DNA from: Achromobacter sp. B7
Lineage (GTDB): Bacteria; Pseudomonadota; Gammaproteobacteria; Burkholderiales; Burkholderiaceae_B
Assembly (NCBI RefSeq): GCF_003600685.1
Contig: NZ_CP032084.1
Span: 558,001 to 622,000 of the forward strand
DNA length: 64,000 bases
Direction: 5' to 3'
In this document: positions 16,296 to 25,454 of the stretch, piece by piece
Numbering within the stretch: the first letter of the stretch is position 1
Layout of the letters: each line of letters starts with the position of its first letter
Translations under genes and position numbers: made by a program
Notes under the pieces: generated by a model
What the model was told of the DNA's origin: nothing
The model's database searches: none
Seen by the model: only the letters and a program-made list of their open reading frames with translations

Positions 16296-16751
16296 ATGGA
16301 CCTTCGAAAACTCAAAACCCTGATCGACCTGGTGGCTGAATCGGGTATCGCCGAGCTGGAAATCACCGAAGGCGAAGGCAAGGTACGCATCGTCAAGTTC
16401 TCGCAAACCTTGCAGCCGGTGGCTTACCACCAGCCCGAAGCCGGCGCGCAAGCCGCGCCCGTCGCACAAGCCGCCGCGCCCGCCGCGCCGGCCGCCGAAG
16501 CCGCCCCGGTCATCCAGGGCCACGTCGTCAAGGCGCCGATGGTCGGCACGTTCTACCGTTCGCCGAACCCGGGCGCCGCCCCGTTCATCGACGTGGGCGC
16601 CACCGTCAAGGAAGGCGATCCGCTGTGCATCATTGAAGCCATGAAGCTGCTCAATGAAATCGAAGCCGACAAGTCCGGCGTCATCAAAGAAATCCTGGTC
16701 GAAAACGGTGAGCCCGTCGAGTACGGTCAACCCCTGTTCGTCATTGGCTGA
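16296..16751 (+). CDS. accB: Biotin carboxyl carrier protein of acetyl-CoA carboxylase
   Basis: Carries CO2 on biotin between biotin carboxylase and carboxyltransferase for malonyl-CoA synthesis. The 151-residue protein has an N-terminal helical domain, an Ala/Pro-rich linker (50-72) and a biotinyl domain with the modified lysine in [13 protein letters not shown] (K117). GGGAAG lies upstream of the ATG. Nine bases separate it from accC, so the two are cotranscribed. Confidence 0.97.
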   Translation: MDLRKLKTLIDLVAESGIAELEITEGEGKVRIVKFSQTLQPVAYHQPEAGAQAAPVAQAAAPAAPAAEAAPVIQGHVVKAPMVGTFYRSPNPGAAPFIDVGATVKEGDPLCIIEAMKLLNEIEADKSGVIKEILVENGEPVEYGQPLFVIG

Positions 16752-16760
16752 TAGCTGAAA

Positions 16761-18107
16761 ATGTTCGAAAAAATCCTGATCGCCAATCGGGGCGAAATCG
16801 CCCTGCGCATTCAGCGCGCTTGCCGTGAGCTGGGCATCAAAACCGTGGTCGTGCACTCCGAGGCTGACCGCGAGGCCAAGTACGTGCGCCTGGCCGATGA
16901 ATCCGTGTGCATCGGGCCCGCGCCGTCGCGTGACAGCTACCTGAACATGCCGGCCATCATTTCGGCCGCCGAAGTGACGGATTCCGAGGCAATCCACCCG
17001 GGTTACGGGTTCTTGTCCGAAAATGCCGACTTCGCCGATCGCGTCGAAAAGAGCGGCTTCGTCTTCATCGGCCCGCGTCCCGACACCATTCGCCTGATGG
17101 GCGACAAGGTCAGCGCCAAGCGCGCCATGATCGAAGCGGGTGTGCCGGTGGTGCCCGGTTCTGAAGGCGCGTTGCCCGAAGATCCGCAGGAAATCATCCG
17201 CATTGCGCGCGAAGTGGGCTACCCGGTCATCATCAAGGCAGCAGGCGGCGGCGGTGGCCGTGGCATGCGCGTGGTGTACACCGAGGCCGCGCTGTTGAAC
17301 GCCGTCACCATGACGCGTTCGGAAGCGGGCGCCGCGTTCAACAACCCGGAAGTCTATATGGAGAAGTTCCTTGAGAACCCTCGCCATGTGGAAATCCAGG
17401 TGCTGGCCGATGGTGGCCGCAACGCCGTCTGGCTGGGTGAGCGCGACTGCTCCATGCAGCGCCGCCACCAGAAGGTCATCGAAGAAGCGCCGGCTCCCGG
17501 CATCGCCCGTCGCGCCATCGAGCGCATCGGCGACCGCTGCGCCGACGCTTGCCGCAAGATGGGCTATCGCGGCGCGGGCACGTTCGAGTTCCTGTTTGAA
17601 AACGGCGAGTTCTATTTCATTGAAATGAACACCCGCATCCAGGTCGAACACCCGGTCACCGAACTGATCACCGGCATCGACCTGGTGCAGCAGCAGATCC
17701 TGATCGCCGCTGGCGAGAAGTTCACGCTGCGCCAACGCGACATCGCCTTCAAGGGCCATGCCATCGAATGCCGCATCAACGCCGAAGATCCGTTCCGTTT
17801 CGTGCCCAGCCCCGGCCGCATCACCAACTGGCACACGCCGGGCGGCCCTGGCGTTCGGATTGATTCGCACGCCTACAACAGCTACTTCGTGCCGCCCAAC
17901 TACGATTCGATGATCGCCAAGGTCATCACGTATGGCGATACGCGTGACCAGGCATTGGCGCGCATGCGCATCGCGCTGTCGGAAATGGTGGTGGAAGGCA
18001 TTTCGACCAACATCCCGCTGCATCGTGAATTGCTGCAAGATGCCCGCTTCATCGAAGGCGGCACCAGCATCCACTATCTGGAAAACAAGTTGGCTCAGCG
18101 TCCCTGA
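16761..18107 (+). CDS. accC: Biotin carboxylase subunit of acetyl-CoA carboxylase
   Basis: ATP-dependent carboxylation of the biotin on AccB. The 448-residue ATP-grasp protein begins [23 protein letters not shown], has [12 protein letters not shown], the glycine-rich ATP loop [24 protein letters not shown] and [14 protein letters not shown]. It has the standard single-subunit length. A clear intrinsic terminator follows 8 bases after the stop. Confidence 0.97.
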   Translation: MFEKILIANRGEIALRIQRACRELGIKTVVVHSEADREAKYVRLADESVCIGPAPSRDSYLNMPAIISAAEVTDSEAIHPGYGFLSENADFADRVEKSGFVFIGPRPDTIRLMGDKVSAKRAMIEAGVPVVPGSEGALPEDPQEIIRIAREVGYPVIIKAAGGGGGRGMRVVYTEAALLNAVTMTRSEAGAAFNNPEVYMEKFLENPRHVEIQVLADGGRNAVWLGERDCSMQRRHQKVIEEAPAPGIARRAIERIGDRCADACRKMGYRGAGTFEFLFENGEFYFIEMNTRIQVEHPVTELITGIDLVQQQILIAAGEKFTLRQRDIAFKGHAIECRINAEDPFRFVPSPGRITNWHTPGGPGVRIDSHAYNSYFVPPNYDSMIAKVITYGDTRDQALARMRIALSEMVVEGISTNIPLHRELLQDARFIEGGTSIHYLENKLAQRP

Positions 18108-18114
18108 CCGACGA

Positions 18115-18139
18115 CCCGGGGCCTCACGGCCCCTTTTTA
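18115..18139 (+). terminator. Intrinsic terminator of accBC
   Basis: GGGGCC-TCAC-GGCCCC stem-loop followed immediately by TTTTTA, 8 bases after the accC stop. Confidence 0.85.
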
Positions 18140-18152
18140 CGTTTTATGGTCT

Positions 18153-18182
18153 ATCGGGCCGCGGCGCGAGCCGCGGCCCGAT
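18153..18182 (+). other. Stable GNRA-tetraloop hairpin in prmA leader
   Basis: Perfect 13-bp stem ATCGGGCCGCGGC/GCCGCGGCCCGAT closed by a GCGA tetraloop, ending 20 bases before the prmA ATG and 8 bases before its GGAAG ribosome-binding site. No T-run follows, so it is not an intrinsic terminator. It could set translation rate or mRNA stability. Confidence 0.6.
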
Positions 18183-18202
18183 GGCCAGATGGAAGAATAA
18201 TC

Positions 18203-19129
18203 ATGCGTGAACTCGTGCTCCATTGCCTGGAGGCTCAGGCCGAAGCCCTGTCGGACGCGTTGCTCGAAGCGGGCGTGCTGTCGGTGTCCGTGGAAGACGC
18301 CGATTTCGGCACCGATGACGAACGCCCCTTGTTTGGCGAACCGGGCACCGAGCCCGACGTGCAGGCCTGGGACCGCAACCGCGTCGTGGCCTTGCTGCCC
18401 GATGGCGCCGATCCCACGCAGATCATGGAAGAAGCCGCGTCGGCCGGTGAGCTGGACCCGACGCTGTTTGCCGGCTGGACGCTGCGCGACGTGCCGGACG
18501 CCGACTGGGTGCGCCTGACGCAATCGCAGTTTGGCCCCATCCACATTGCCGAACGCCTGTGGATCGTGCCCAGCTGGCACCGCGACAATCCCGATGTGCC
18601 CGGGCTGGACCCGGCCACCGCTGAAGAGGGCGCCATCCATATCGAGCTGGACCCGGGCTTGGCGTTCGGCACGGGCAGCCATCCCACCACGCACCTGTGC
18701 CTGGCCTGGCTGGAAGCCGAATTGCCCGCCGGCGCGACCGTGCTGGACTACGGCTGCGGCTCGGGGATTCTGGCCATTGCCGCGCGCAAGCTAGGCGCAG
18801 GCCCGACCTTGGCCGTGGACATCGACGCGCAGGCCGTGCAAAGCACGGCCTACAACGCCGAGGTCAACCACGTAGCACTGCAAGCCATGCTGCCCGACGC
18901 GCTGGCCGACGGCACCTTCCAGGTGGTCGTGGCCAACATCCTGTCCAATCCGCTGAAAGTGCTGGCGCCGATGTTGGCCGGCCGCGTGGCAGAGGGCGGG
19001 CATCTGGTGCTGTCCGGCGTGCTGGAACGCCAGGCCGAGGAAGTGGCTGCCGCCTACGCGCCCTGGATGGCGATGTCGGTCTGGCGCGCCCGCGACGGCT
19101 GGGTTTGCCTGCACGGCCAGAAGGCCTGA
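18203..19129 (+). CDS. prmA: Ribosomal protein L11 methyltransferase
   Basis: SAM-dependent trimethylation of ribosomal protein L11. The 308-residue protein has an N-terminal substrate-recognition domain ([20 protein letters not shown]) and a class I methyltransferase domain with [34 protein letters not shown] and the NILSNPL catalytic motif. ATG at 18203 is chosen because it follows GGAAG and matches the family start; an in-frame ATG at 18146 would run through the leader hairpin. Confidence 0.95.
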   Translation: MRELVLHCLEAQAEALSDALLEAGVLSVSVEDADFGTDDERPLFGEPGTEPDVQAWDRNRVVALLPDGADPTQIMEEAASAGELDPTLFAGWTLRDVPDADWVRLTQSQFGPIHIAERLWIVPSWHRDNPDVPGLDPATAEEGAIHIELDPGLAFGTGSHPTTHLCLAWLEAELPAGATVLDYGCGSGILAIAARKLGAGPTLAVDIDAQAVQSTAYNAEVNHVALQAMLPDALADGTFQVVVANILSNPLKVLAPMLAGRVAEGGHLVLSGVLERQAEEVAAAYAPWMAMSVWRARDGWVCLHGQKA

Positions 19130-19155
19130 GCACCGCTTAGGCAGGATCGCATCAC

Positions 19156-20682
19156 ATGGCTTTGACCACCCGCTGCCCGCAATGCGGCACCACGTTCAAG
19201 GTGGTGCCGGACCAGCTGCGCGTCCGTAACGGCCTGGTGCGCTGCGGCGCCTGCTCGACGGTTTTCGACGGCCGCGCCTGCCTCTTGCCCGGCGCCGACG
19301 CGAAGGCGCTGCCGCCCGTGCCGCCAGCCGCGCGTCCCGCAACGCCGGCCCCGGCCGCAGCCGCCGCCGCGCCGGTCCTCTCGCGGCCCTCGGTAGAGCC
19401 GCGCCAGGTTCCGCCCTGGGAAGACGAACCGGCCTCGCATCCGCATGCCCCGGCCGCCGCGCCGACGCCTGCCGCACCAAGGCCTGCTCCGGCAGTGCCG
19501 CCAGCCCCCGCCACGCCTGCGTACGCCCCGATGACGCCGCCGCCGCCGCCGGGCCGAGCCGAGCCGGTAATTCCGGCCGCCGTGGCGCCTGCCGCTGCGC
19601 CCGCCGTGCTGCGCGGGCGCGACGCGATACGCCGCCACGTCGAGCCCGACGATAAGCTGCCGGAAGACGAGTTTGACGACGAAGGCCCGTTGGACCGGGA
19701 CCTGGAAGATGAAATGCGGGACGACCGGCATGGCCGCGTCCAGACGTATCGCCCCGAACCCATCATCGCCACGCCGCGCGGCAACGAACCGGTGTTCAAC
19801 TGGCAGGACCGGGCCGACGAAGACGACCGAGACGATCATCGAATCGACGATCGGGATCACGACCGCGACCACGATCACGACCGCGACCGCGACCAAGACC
19901 GCGATCACGACCACGACGATCACCGCATAGGCCACCACGATGACCCGCGCGTCGATCACCGCAACGTCTCCCGCGATCGCACCCCCCGCCACCACGACGT
20001 TCGCCAGCCTTACGTCGCCGACCACGCCCTGAGCCGTCACGACGCCTACCGCGCCGACGACGACGGCCCCGGCTTTGACGACGGCATCGAGCCCGTGCTG
20101 GGCGATGCGCGCACGCGATATTCCAGCGCCACCGATGTGGGCCGCGCCCCGCCCGAGTTCCTGGACCAGGACCGTACCGAACGCCGTGGCCTGCTGCGCA
20201 AATTGTGGGGCTATGCGTGCCTGTTGGGCCTGATCGCGCTGGGCCTGCAACTGCTATACGTTTACCGCACCGACATCGCCAACTCCGTGCCGGCCGTGCG
20301 CCCGGTGCTGGAAGCCGCGTGCAAGCCGCTGGGCTGCACGGTCGGCTACGCGCGGCGCTTGGAGCGCATCGCGATTTCCTCGTCGTCATTGCAACCGCCC
20401 ACGGGCGCCGCCGCCATCGACGATGGTCGCAGCCGCCTGGTGCTGAACCTGGTGCTGCGCAACCGCTACGACAAGCCGCAGCATTGGCCGGCGCTGGTGC
20501 TGGACCTGACGGATCTGTCCGACACGGTCGTGGTGCGCCGCGTGTTGCGGCCCGAAGACTACCTGACGCCCGAGCAACTGCGCGGGCCGTTCGCGCCGGC
20601 GGGCGAGCTGAAGATTTCCGTGCCCATTGAAGTGACTGGTGTTCAGGTCAATGGCTACCAACTTGATAAGTTCTTTCCTTAA
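19156..20682 (+). CDS. Zinc-ribbon protein with DUF3426 domain and His/Asp-rich insert
   Basis: A 508-residue protein of unknown function, single-pass inner membrane. It opens with an MJ0042-type zinc ribbon, CPQCGTTFKV then RCGACSTVFDG (two CxxC pairs). A Pro/Ala-rich low-complexity region follows, then an unusual stretch at about 218-275 of alternating Asp with His or Arg, one membrane segment (LWGYACLLGLIALGLQLLYVY) and a C-terminal DUF3426 domain (VLNLVLRNRYDKPQHWPALVLDLTD). Related proteins commonly follow prmA in betaproteobacteria. Function and metal content are not known; the repeat region probably varies between strains. Confidence 0.82.
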   Translation: MALTTRCPQCGTTFKVVPDQLRVRNGLVRCGACSTVFDGRACLLPGADAKALPPVPPAARPATPAPAAAAAAPVLSRPSVEPRQVPPWEDEPASHPHAPAAAPTPAAPRPAPAVPPAPATPAYAPMTPPPPPGRAEPVIPAAVAPAAAPAVLRGRDAIRRHVEPDDKLPEDEFDDEGPLDRDLEDEMRDDRHGRVQTYRPEPIIATPRGNEPVFNWQDRADEDDRDDHRIDDRDHDRDHDHDRDRDQDRDHDHDDHRIGHHDDPRVDHRNVSRDRTPRHHDVRQPYVADHALSRHDAYRADDDGPGFDDGIEPVLGDARTRYSSATDVGRAPPEFLDQDRTERRGLLRKLWGYACLLGLIALGLQLLYVYRTDIANSVPAVRPVLEAACKPLGCTVGYARRLERIAISSSSLQPPTGAAAIDDGRSRLVLNLVLRNRYDKPQHWPALVLDLTDLSDTVVVRRVLRPEDYLTPEQLRGPFAPAGELKISVPIEVTGVQVNGYQLDKFFP

Positions 20683-20694
20683 AGGATGACACGC

Positions 20695-21636
20695 ATGGCA
20701 ACCCCCGTCCTGGTTTGCGGTTCGATGGCGTTCGACACGATCGCCGTGTTCGAAGGCCGCTTCAAAGAGCACATTCTTGCCGACCGCATCCAGTCGTTGA
20801 GCGTGTCGTTCCTGGTGCCCAGCATGCGCAAGGAATATGGCGGTTGCTCGGGCAACATCGCCTACAACATGAATCTGCTGGGCGGCAAGCCGCTGCCCGT
20901 GGCCACCGTGGGCGAAGACGCCGGCGAATACCTGGAACGCCTGTCGGCCCTGGGCATCGACATCGCCCGCGTCAAGGTGATTCCCGATACGTTCACCGCG
21001 CAGTGCTTCATCACCACCGACCTGGACGACAACCAGATCACCGCTTTCCACCCGGGCGCCATGTCGTTCTCGGCCGACAACGACCTGAGCGATGCGCAAG
21101 CGGCCTGGGCCATCGTTGCCCCGGACGCCAAGGAAGGCATGTTCGCGCACGCCGAACGCCTGCACGCGCGTGGCATCCCGTTCATCTTTGACCTGGGCCA
21201 GGCGATGCCGCTGTTCGACGGCGCCGACCTGGAACGCATGCTGAAGATGGCGCGCGCCCTGACCGTGAATGACTACGAAGCCGGCGTTGTCGAACAGCGC
21301 ACGGGCCGCGGCATGGCGGACATTGCCGCCACGTTGGAAGCCGTGGTCGTGACGCGCGGAGCCGAAGGCGCCACGCTCTTGACCGGCGGCAAGACGATCC
21401 AGATCGCGCCGGTGCGCGCCACGCAAGTGGTCGACCCGACCGGTTGCGGCGACGCGCAGCGCGGCGGCCTGCTTTACGGCCTGACCAGCGGCTGGAACTG
21501 GGAAGACAGCTGCCGCCTGGGCAACGTCATGGGCGCCATCAAGATCGCCTCGCGCGGCCCGCAGAATCACGCGCCGTCGCGCGCCGATATCGACGCGGTG
21601 CTGCACGCCACCTACGGCATCCACTTGCCGGCTTGA
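20695..21636 (+). CDS. PfkB-family carbohydrate/nucleoside kinase
   Basis: Cytoplasmic ribokinase-fold kinase of 313 residues, closest in appearance to adenosine/sugar kinases. Motifs: VCGSMAFDTIAVFEG, GGCSGNIAYNMNLLGGKP near the substrate site, NDYEAG, and the catalytic DPTGCGDAQRGG in place of the more common DTxGAGD. The phosphate acceptor cannot be assigned. ATG at 20695 is preferred over the ATG at 20686 because the latter lies inside the AAGGA ribosome-binding site. It starts 12 bases after the DUF3426 gene and is probably cotranscribed. Confidence 0.87.
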   Translation: MATPVLVCGSMAFDTIAVFEGRFKEHILADRIQSLSVSFLVPSMRKEYGGCSGNIAYNMNLLGGKPLPVATVGEDAGEYLERLSALGIDIARVKVIPDTFTAQCFITTDLDDNQITAFHPGAMSFSADNDLSDAQAAWAIVAPDAKEGMFAHAERLHARGIPFIFDLGQAMPLFDGADLERMLKMARALTVNDYEAGVVEQRTGRGMADIAATLEAVVVTRGAEGATLLTGGKTIQIAPVRATQVVDPTGCGDAQRGGLLYGLTSGWNWEDSCRLGNVMGAIKIASRGPQNHAPSRADIDAVLHATYGIHLPA

Positions 21637-21851
21637 TCGTTTTATCCGGACTTCGAGACACGGGAACCGCCGCGCGATTGCGCGGTCGAACGGACGTTGA
21701 AAATCACCGATGCGACGGCGCGAATATCGCGCTGTCACAAGGTGATTGCTGGCTTTGGCCGTGAGTTTCAGTGTGTTGCAACCGCGCCTGCCCGGGGTAG
21801 TGCGCGGGGTATGATCAGTTTTCGTCGGCAGTGCCCGATCGAGGAGTCCAA

Positions 21852-22355
21852 ATGAATCAAAGTAAATCTCTTTCCCTGGTGACCCCGCGTACTGGCCGGT
21901 GGCTGGCCATCGCGGCCGTCGTGACGTCGATGGCTGTGCTTGGCGGCTGCGCGAATCGCAGCGCGTCCAGCGGGGTATATAGCTACGACCAAGCCCAGCG
22001 TGAGCAGATCGTCCGTACGGGCACGGTCACGGGCGTGCGCCCGATCGTGATCCAGAATGACAAGTCCAGCGGTGTCGGCATGTTGGCCGGCGGTGCGCTG
22101 GGTGGTGTGGCCGGCAACGCGGTTGGCGGCGGCACGGGCCGCACCATCGCCACGGTTGGCGGGGCCATTCTTGGCGCGCTGGCGGGCAACGCGGTCGAAA
22201 ACCGCGTTGGAACCAACTCCGGCTATGAAGTCACCGTGCGCCTGGACAACGGCGAAACCCGTGTCGTGGCGCAAGAAGCCGACGTGCCGATCAGCGTGGG
22301 CCAACGCGTCCAGGTGATCAGCGGCGCAGGCCCCACCCGCGTCACCCCGATGTAA
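21852..22355 (+). CDS. SlyB-like glycine-zipper outer-membrane lipoprotein
   Basis: A 167-residue lipoprotein. The signal peptide ends in the lipobox VLGGC (C33), followed by a Rick_17kDa/2TM glycine-zipper region (GGALGGVAGNAVGGG, GGAILGALAGNAVE) and a short C-terminal beta domain (EVTVRLDNGETRVV). The family (SlyB/PcpY) sits in the outer membrane and helps envelope integrity. GAGGAG precedes the ATG at 21852, deciding this start over 21831. It is followed by two intrinsic terminators in tandem. Confidence 0.9.
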   Translation: MNQSKSLSLVTPRTGRWLAIAAVVTSMAVLGGCANRSASSGVYSYDQAQREQIVRTGTVTGVRPIVIQNDKSSGVGMLAGGALGGVAGNAVGGGTGRTIATVGGAILGALAGNAVENRVGTNSGYEVTVRLDNGETRVVAQEADVPISVGQRVQVISGAGPTRVTPM

Positions 22356-22362
22356 TTCCCGA

Positions 22363-22384
22363 AGCCCGCGCAAGCGGGCTTTTT
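22363..22384 (+). terminator. Intrinsic terminator after slyB-like gene (first of two)
   Basis: AGCCCGC-GCAA-GCGGGCT hairpin followed by TTTT, 8 bases after the lipoprotein stop. Confidence 0.8.
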
Positions 22385-22405
22385 CGATGCGCGCCGACGC
22401 GTATG

Positions 22406-22433
22406 AAGGCCCCGATTATCGGGGCCTTTTTTT
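22406..22433 (+). terminator. Intrinsic terminator after slyB-like gene (second of two)
   Basis: Ten-bp stem AAGGCCCCGA/TCGGGGCCTT with a 3-base loop and a run of seven T. Together with the preceding hairpin it insulates the dlt operon from upstream transcription. Confidence 0.88.
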
Positions 22434-22749
22434 GCCTGAAAGTGTCGCTCCGCCGCAACGAGAACCCCGGGATTTACCCGCAGGCGTTACGTTTCCCTGC
22501 CTTTTCTCGCGATTTAGCCCAAAAGTTTCATGGCGATTCGACGGCCAAAGTGCAATGATTGCGCCTGCGATCGATGTCAAGCTTTCGCGGCGATGTAACC
22601 AAGTGCGTCCCTGTGGGCGTCCCTGCGTGCTCCCCGACATCGTTCTGGATCGCTGAATCCCGTCAGTTGAGCTTCAGCTTTTTTCTGTATTCTCGTCACC
22701 TGAATCCCAGGGGCGGGGATGTTTTGCCGACAAGGCAACTGCAATATCT
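22434..22749 (+). promoter_or_regulatory. Leader/promoter region of the dlt-type operon
   Basis: 316 bases with no convincing gene. Because tandem terminators close the upstream unit, the operon promoter must lie here. A possible site is TTGAGC followed 15 bases later by TATTCT at about 22666-22693, but the spacing is short, so this is only a suggestion. No clear PhoP- or BvgA-type repeat was recognised. Confidence 0.35.
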
Positions 22750-22989
22750 ATGCATACCGAGCAAGAACTCCACACCAAGATCGGCGAGATCGTCGAGTCG
22801 ATCGTCATGAAGAAAGTCACCCCCGATACGCAGTTGATCGCCACGGGTCTGGTCGATTCCCTTGCCGCCGTGGACATCACGCTGGCTGTCGAATCCGAGT
22901 ACGGTTGCAGCATCCCGGCTCCTGAAATCGCGGAACACCTGCAGTCGGTCCGTACGCTTGCCGGCTATGTCGCTGCCCATACTGCATAA
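22750..22989 (+). CDS. dltC: D-alanyl carrier protein (DltC-like acyl carrier protein)
   Basis: Carries D-alanine as a thioester on 4'-phosphopantetheine from DltA to the membrane acyltransferase DltB. The 79-residue protein is one ACP domain with attachment serine in GLVDSLAAVDI (S37). It is the first gene here, whereas Gram-positive operons usually begin with dltX or dltA. Its end overlaps dltD by 23 bases. The assignment rests on the neighbouring DltA, DltB and DltD homologues; alone it would only be an acyl carrier protein. Confidence 0.88.
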   Translation: MHTEQELHTKIGEIVESIVMKKVTPDTQLIATGLVDSLAAVDITLAVESEYGCSIPAPEIAEHLQSVRTLAGYVAAHTA

Positions 22990-24154
22990 CACCCGGTTCT
23001 TGTCCCACGTCGCGGCCGCCGCGACGGCAGTAGCACTGGCGATAGGCGTGTACTGGGGCGCGGACGATGTGCTTAGCCGCATCGTGACGCCCGCCGCCTC
23101 GCCCATGGCCGCCGCTGCCGACAAGAGCAACTACCTGCCTAATCTCGGGCCGGACTGGGGCACTCAACACGTCAACCTGAATCGCCTGGGCAACGCCCTG
23201 AGCGACGGGACGCTGGTCGTGCTGGGTTCGTCCGAATTGTCCAGCCACGACCTGCGCTTCGTGCCTTACCGCTTCTTCCCTGAAGAACTGAAGGTGCCGA
23301 CGCTGGCGTACGGCCACGCCATGTTCCAGTCCTACGGCATCGTCAGCGTGCTGGAGTCCGTGGCCGATTCCCTGACGCCCAACACGCGGTTGGTCATCAT
23401 GGTGTCGCCGGCCTGGTTTGCCTCGGGTGGCCAGCTGCCGCGCAGCGCCTTTGCCGAGCACGTGACGGGCCCCGTCTGGGACCGCCTGTGGGATCAGCCC
23501 AGCACGCGCGAGCAGATGCAGAACTGGATCAGCGACAACGCCAACTGGGGGCTGCTCTGGCTGATCGCCAATGGCCAGGTAGCTGAACTGAAAGACAAGC
23601 TGTCGCTGTGGTGGCATGCCCGCAAAGAGCCGGCGCCCGACCGTCCGCGCACCAAGCTGTCGGTGCCCGCGCACCGCTTCGTGTCCTGGCCATCCGCCGC
23701 GCGCCTGAACGAAGGGCAGTGGGGCCGGCTGACGCATGAAGCGCGCGAAGTCGAACGGCAGCTGGGCGGCAACAACCCCTACGACGTGCGCGACGATTAC
23801 TACAAGCAGTACCTGGCGCCGCTGTATTCGCCAGCGCGCAACGAGTTCGCCGACGTCGACCCGATCACCCGCACCGAGCTCGGAGATCTGTCGCGCGTGA
23901 TGGCCTTGCTGCAAAAGCGCAAGGTCAAGGCGTACTTCGTCATTCAGCCGTTCAACCCCAAGCTGATCCTGGACGTCGAAAGGTTCGACCCGGTGGTGGC
24001 CGCCATCACCGGCATGTGCCAGCGCTATCAGATGGGCTGCCTGGACCTTTACAGCATCCCGTTCGAACCGGGCATGGTGCGCGATGACATGCATCTGGCC
24101 GAGCTAGGCTGGGCCTTGGCGGACCAAGGTATTGCGGAGTACTTTTCCCGATGA
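22967..24154 (+). CDS. dltD: DltD-like D-alanyl transfer protein
   Basis: Periplasm-facing, membrane-anchored SGNH-type hydrolase/transferase of 395 residues that acts late in D-alanylation. It has an N-terminal anchor (about 12-31), a nucleophile motif VLGSSELSSHD (S88/S89 region) and the C-terminal Asp-His dyad in VRDDMHLAELGW (D373/D374, H376). ATG at 22967 lies inside the end of dltC and starts directly before the anchor. The last codons overlap the start of the DltX-like gene by 4 bases (ATGA), indicating tight translational coupling. Confidence 0.87.
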   Translation: MSLPILHNTRFLSHVAAAATAVALAIGVYWGADDVLSRIVTPAASPMAAAADKSNYLPNLGPDWGTQHVNLNRLGNALSDGTLVVLGSSELSSHDLRFVPYRFFPEELKVPTLAYGHAMFQSYGIVSVLESVADSLTPNTRLVIMVSPAWFASGGQLPRSAFAEHVTGPVWDRLWDQPSTREQMQNWISDNANWGLLWLIANGQVAELKDKLSLWWHARKEPAPDRPRTKLSVPAHRFVSWPSAARLNEGQWGRLTHEAREVERQLGGNNPYDVRDDYYKQYLAPLYSPARNEFADVDPITRTELGDLSRVMALLQKRKVKAYFVIQPFNPKLILDVERFDPVVAAITGMCQRYQMGCLDLYSIPFEPGMVRDDMHLAELGWALADQGIAEYFSR

Positions 24155-24303
24155 AATTTTTTCGCAAGGACGGCGCCGGGCGCCGCTTCTTCTGGCATTT
24201 GTGCCTGTACATCGGGGTGATCCTCGTATTCGTGCTTCAGGCTCAGCCCACCACGGGCAGCGGCGGACCGATCAAGGTCGAATTCCAATACCAACAGTTC
24301 TGA
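24151..24303 (+). CDS. DltX-like 50-residue membrane peptide
   Basis: A short gene between dltD and dltB. Its ATG overlaps the dltD stop as ATGA and its stop lies 7 bases before dltB. The peptide has a basic N-terminus (MKFFRKDGAGRRFFWH), one membrane segment (about 16-31) and a C-terminus ending VEFQYQQF. Gram-positive DltX is a membrane peptide of similar size whose conserved C-terminal motif has the same F-x-Y-x-x-F spacing and is needed for D-alanylation. The sequence match is short, so identification combines size, topology, C-terminal motif and operon position. Size-filtered gene callers may miss it. Confidence 0.72.
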   Translation: MKFFRKDGAGRRFFWHLCLYIGVILVFVLQAQPTTGSGGPIKVEFQYQQF

Positions 24304-24310
24304 GCGTGCC

Positions 24311-25438
24311 ATGGAATTGTTCGCAAGCTTGAGCTTTTTTGGCGGCGCCCTGTGCGGCGGCCTGGGCCTGTTGGCGTATCGGTCGTTCGGCATGCCGCTG
24401 CGCATCGGTTATCGCCACATCATCGGCGTGATCTGCCTGGGCGTCTGGATGGCGGTCTTCTGGGCGCGGCCGTATCAGCCCATCGCGCTGCTGGCCATCT
24501 CGGGCAGCGCCTTGTGGGCGGTCCGCCGCAACTACATTCCGACGTGGCTGGCCGTCATCATCACCATGACGCCGCTGCTGCTGGTCAAGACGGGCGTGTC
24601 GCATCTGGGCGCCATGCTGGGCCTGTCGTTCGCGACTTTCCGCGCCATCGATGTGCTGCTGTTCGCACAGCGCAACGAACGCGTGTCGCCGCTGGACTAC
24701 TTCATCTACCTGTTCTTCCCGCTGACGCTGCTGGCCGGCCCGATGTACCGCTGGCGCAATTTCCAGGCCGACCTGAAGCGCGGCTATGAAGGTGTGAACC
24801 TGAACACGTGGCTGATCGGTCTGGAACTGATCATGGTGGGCGTGATCCAGAAGTTCGGCCTGGCCGAGCTGATCTGGCGCTATGGCCTGGCCACGCTGGA
24901 CGCGCACGATTATTCGTTCACGGGCGTGGCGTTGAACGCGTCGCTGTACAGCGCGTATCTGTTCTTCGACTTCGCCGGCTATTCGACGATGGCAATCGGC
25001 ATCGGCATGCTGTTCGGCTTCACCTTGCCGATCAACTTCCGCAATCCGCTGGCCACGCTGAACCCGCAGGATTTCTGGCGCCGTTGGCACATCAGCCTGT
25101 CCGAGTGGCTGCGCGACGTGGTGTTCATGCCGATCTACAAAGCGCTGAGCAAGACCAGGTTCTTCGGACGCCATCGCATGGCGGCGCAGAACATCGGCAT
25201 CTTCGCCACGCTGCTGGCCATGGGCGTGTGGAACGGCCTGTCGCTGCACTACATCGTCAGCGGGCTGATGTTCGGCGCGTATTCGGTGGGTCACAACCTG
25301 CTGATCAACGCGTCGCGCACCCGCCCCGCGTTGCAGGCCACGCTGGCGCATCCGGTGATGCGCTTCCTGGGCCGCGTGCTTACCTTGATCCTGGCTGCGC
25401 TGGCGCTGTACGTGTTCAGCGGTCGCAGCCCCATCTGA
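24311..25438 (+). CDS. dltB: DltB-like MBOAT O-acyltransferase
   Basis: Multi-pass inner-membrane acyltransferase of 375 residues that receives D-alanine from the carrier protein and moves it across the membrane. It shows the MBOAT region WRRWHISLSEWLRDVVFMP and the conserved membrane histidine in WNGLSLHYIVSGLMFG, within about ten hydrophobic segments. This is near the usual length for DltB. The acceptor in a Gram-negative cell would not be teichoic acid; an outer-membrane or periplasmic component is expected, as reported for the Bordetella dra locus. Confidence 0.9.
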   Translation: MELFASLSFFGGALCGGLGLLAYRSFGMPLRIGYRHIIGVICLGVWMAVFWARPYQPIALLAISGSALWAVRRNYIPTWLAVIITMTPLLLVKTGVSHLGAMLGLSFATFRAIDVLLFAQRNERVSPLDYFIYLFFPLTLLAGPMYRWRNFQADLKRGYEGVNLNTWLIGLELIMVGVIQKFGLAELIWRYGLATLDAHDYSFTGVALNASLYSAYLFFDFAGYSTMAIGIGMLFGFTLPINFRNPLATLNPQDFWRRWHISLSEWLRDVVFMPIYKALSKTRFFGRHRMAAQNIGIFATLLAMGVWNGLSLHYIVSGLMFGAYSVGHNLLINASRTRPALQATLAHPVMRFLGRVLTLILAALALYVFSGRSPI

Positions 25439-25454
25439 CGCCGGGAGTTTCGGC

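Noticed and set aside
16275..18074. Long open frame opposite accB-accC (minus strand)
   Set aside because: It mirrors the real genes on the other strand and reads as His/Arg/Ala-rich text with no motif; GC-rich coding DNA commonly gives such antisense frames.
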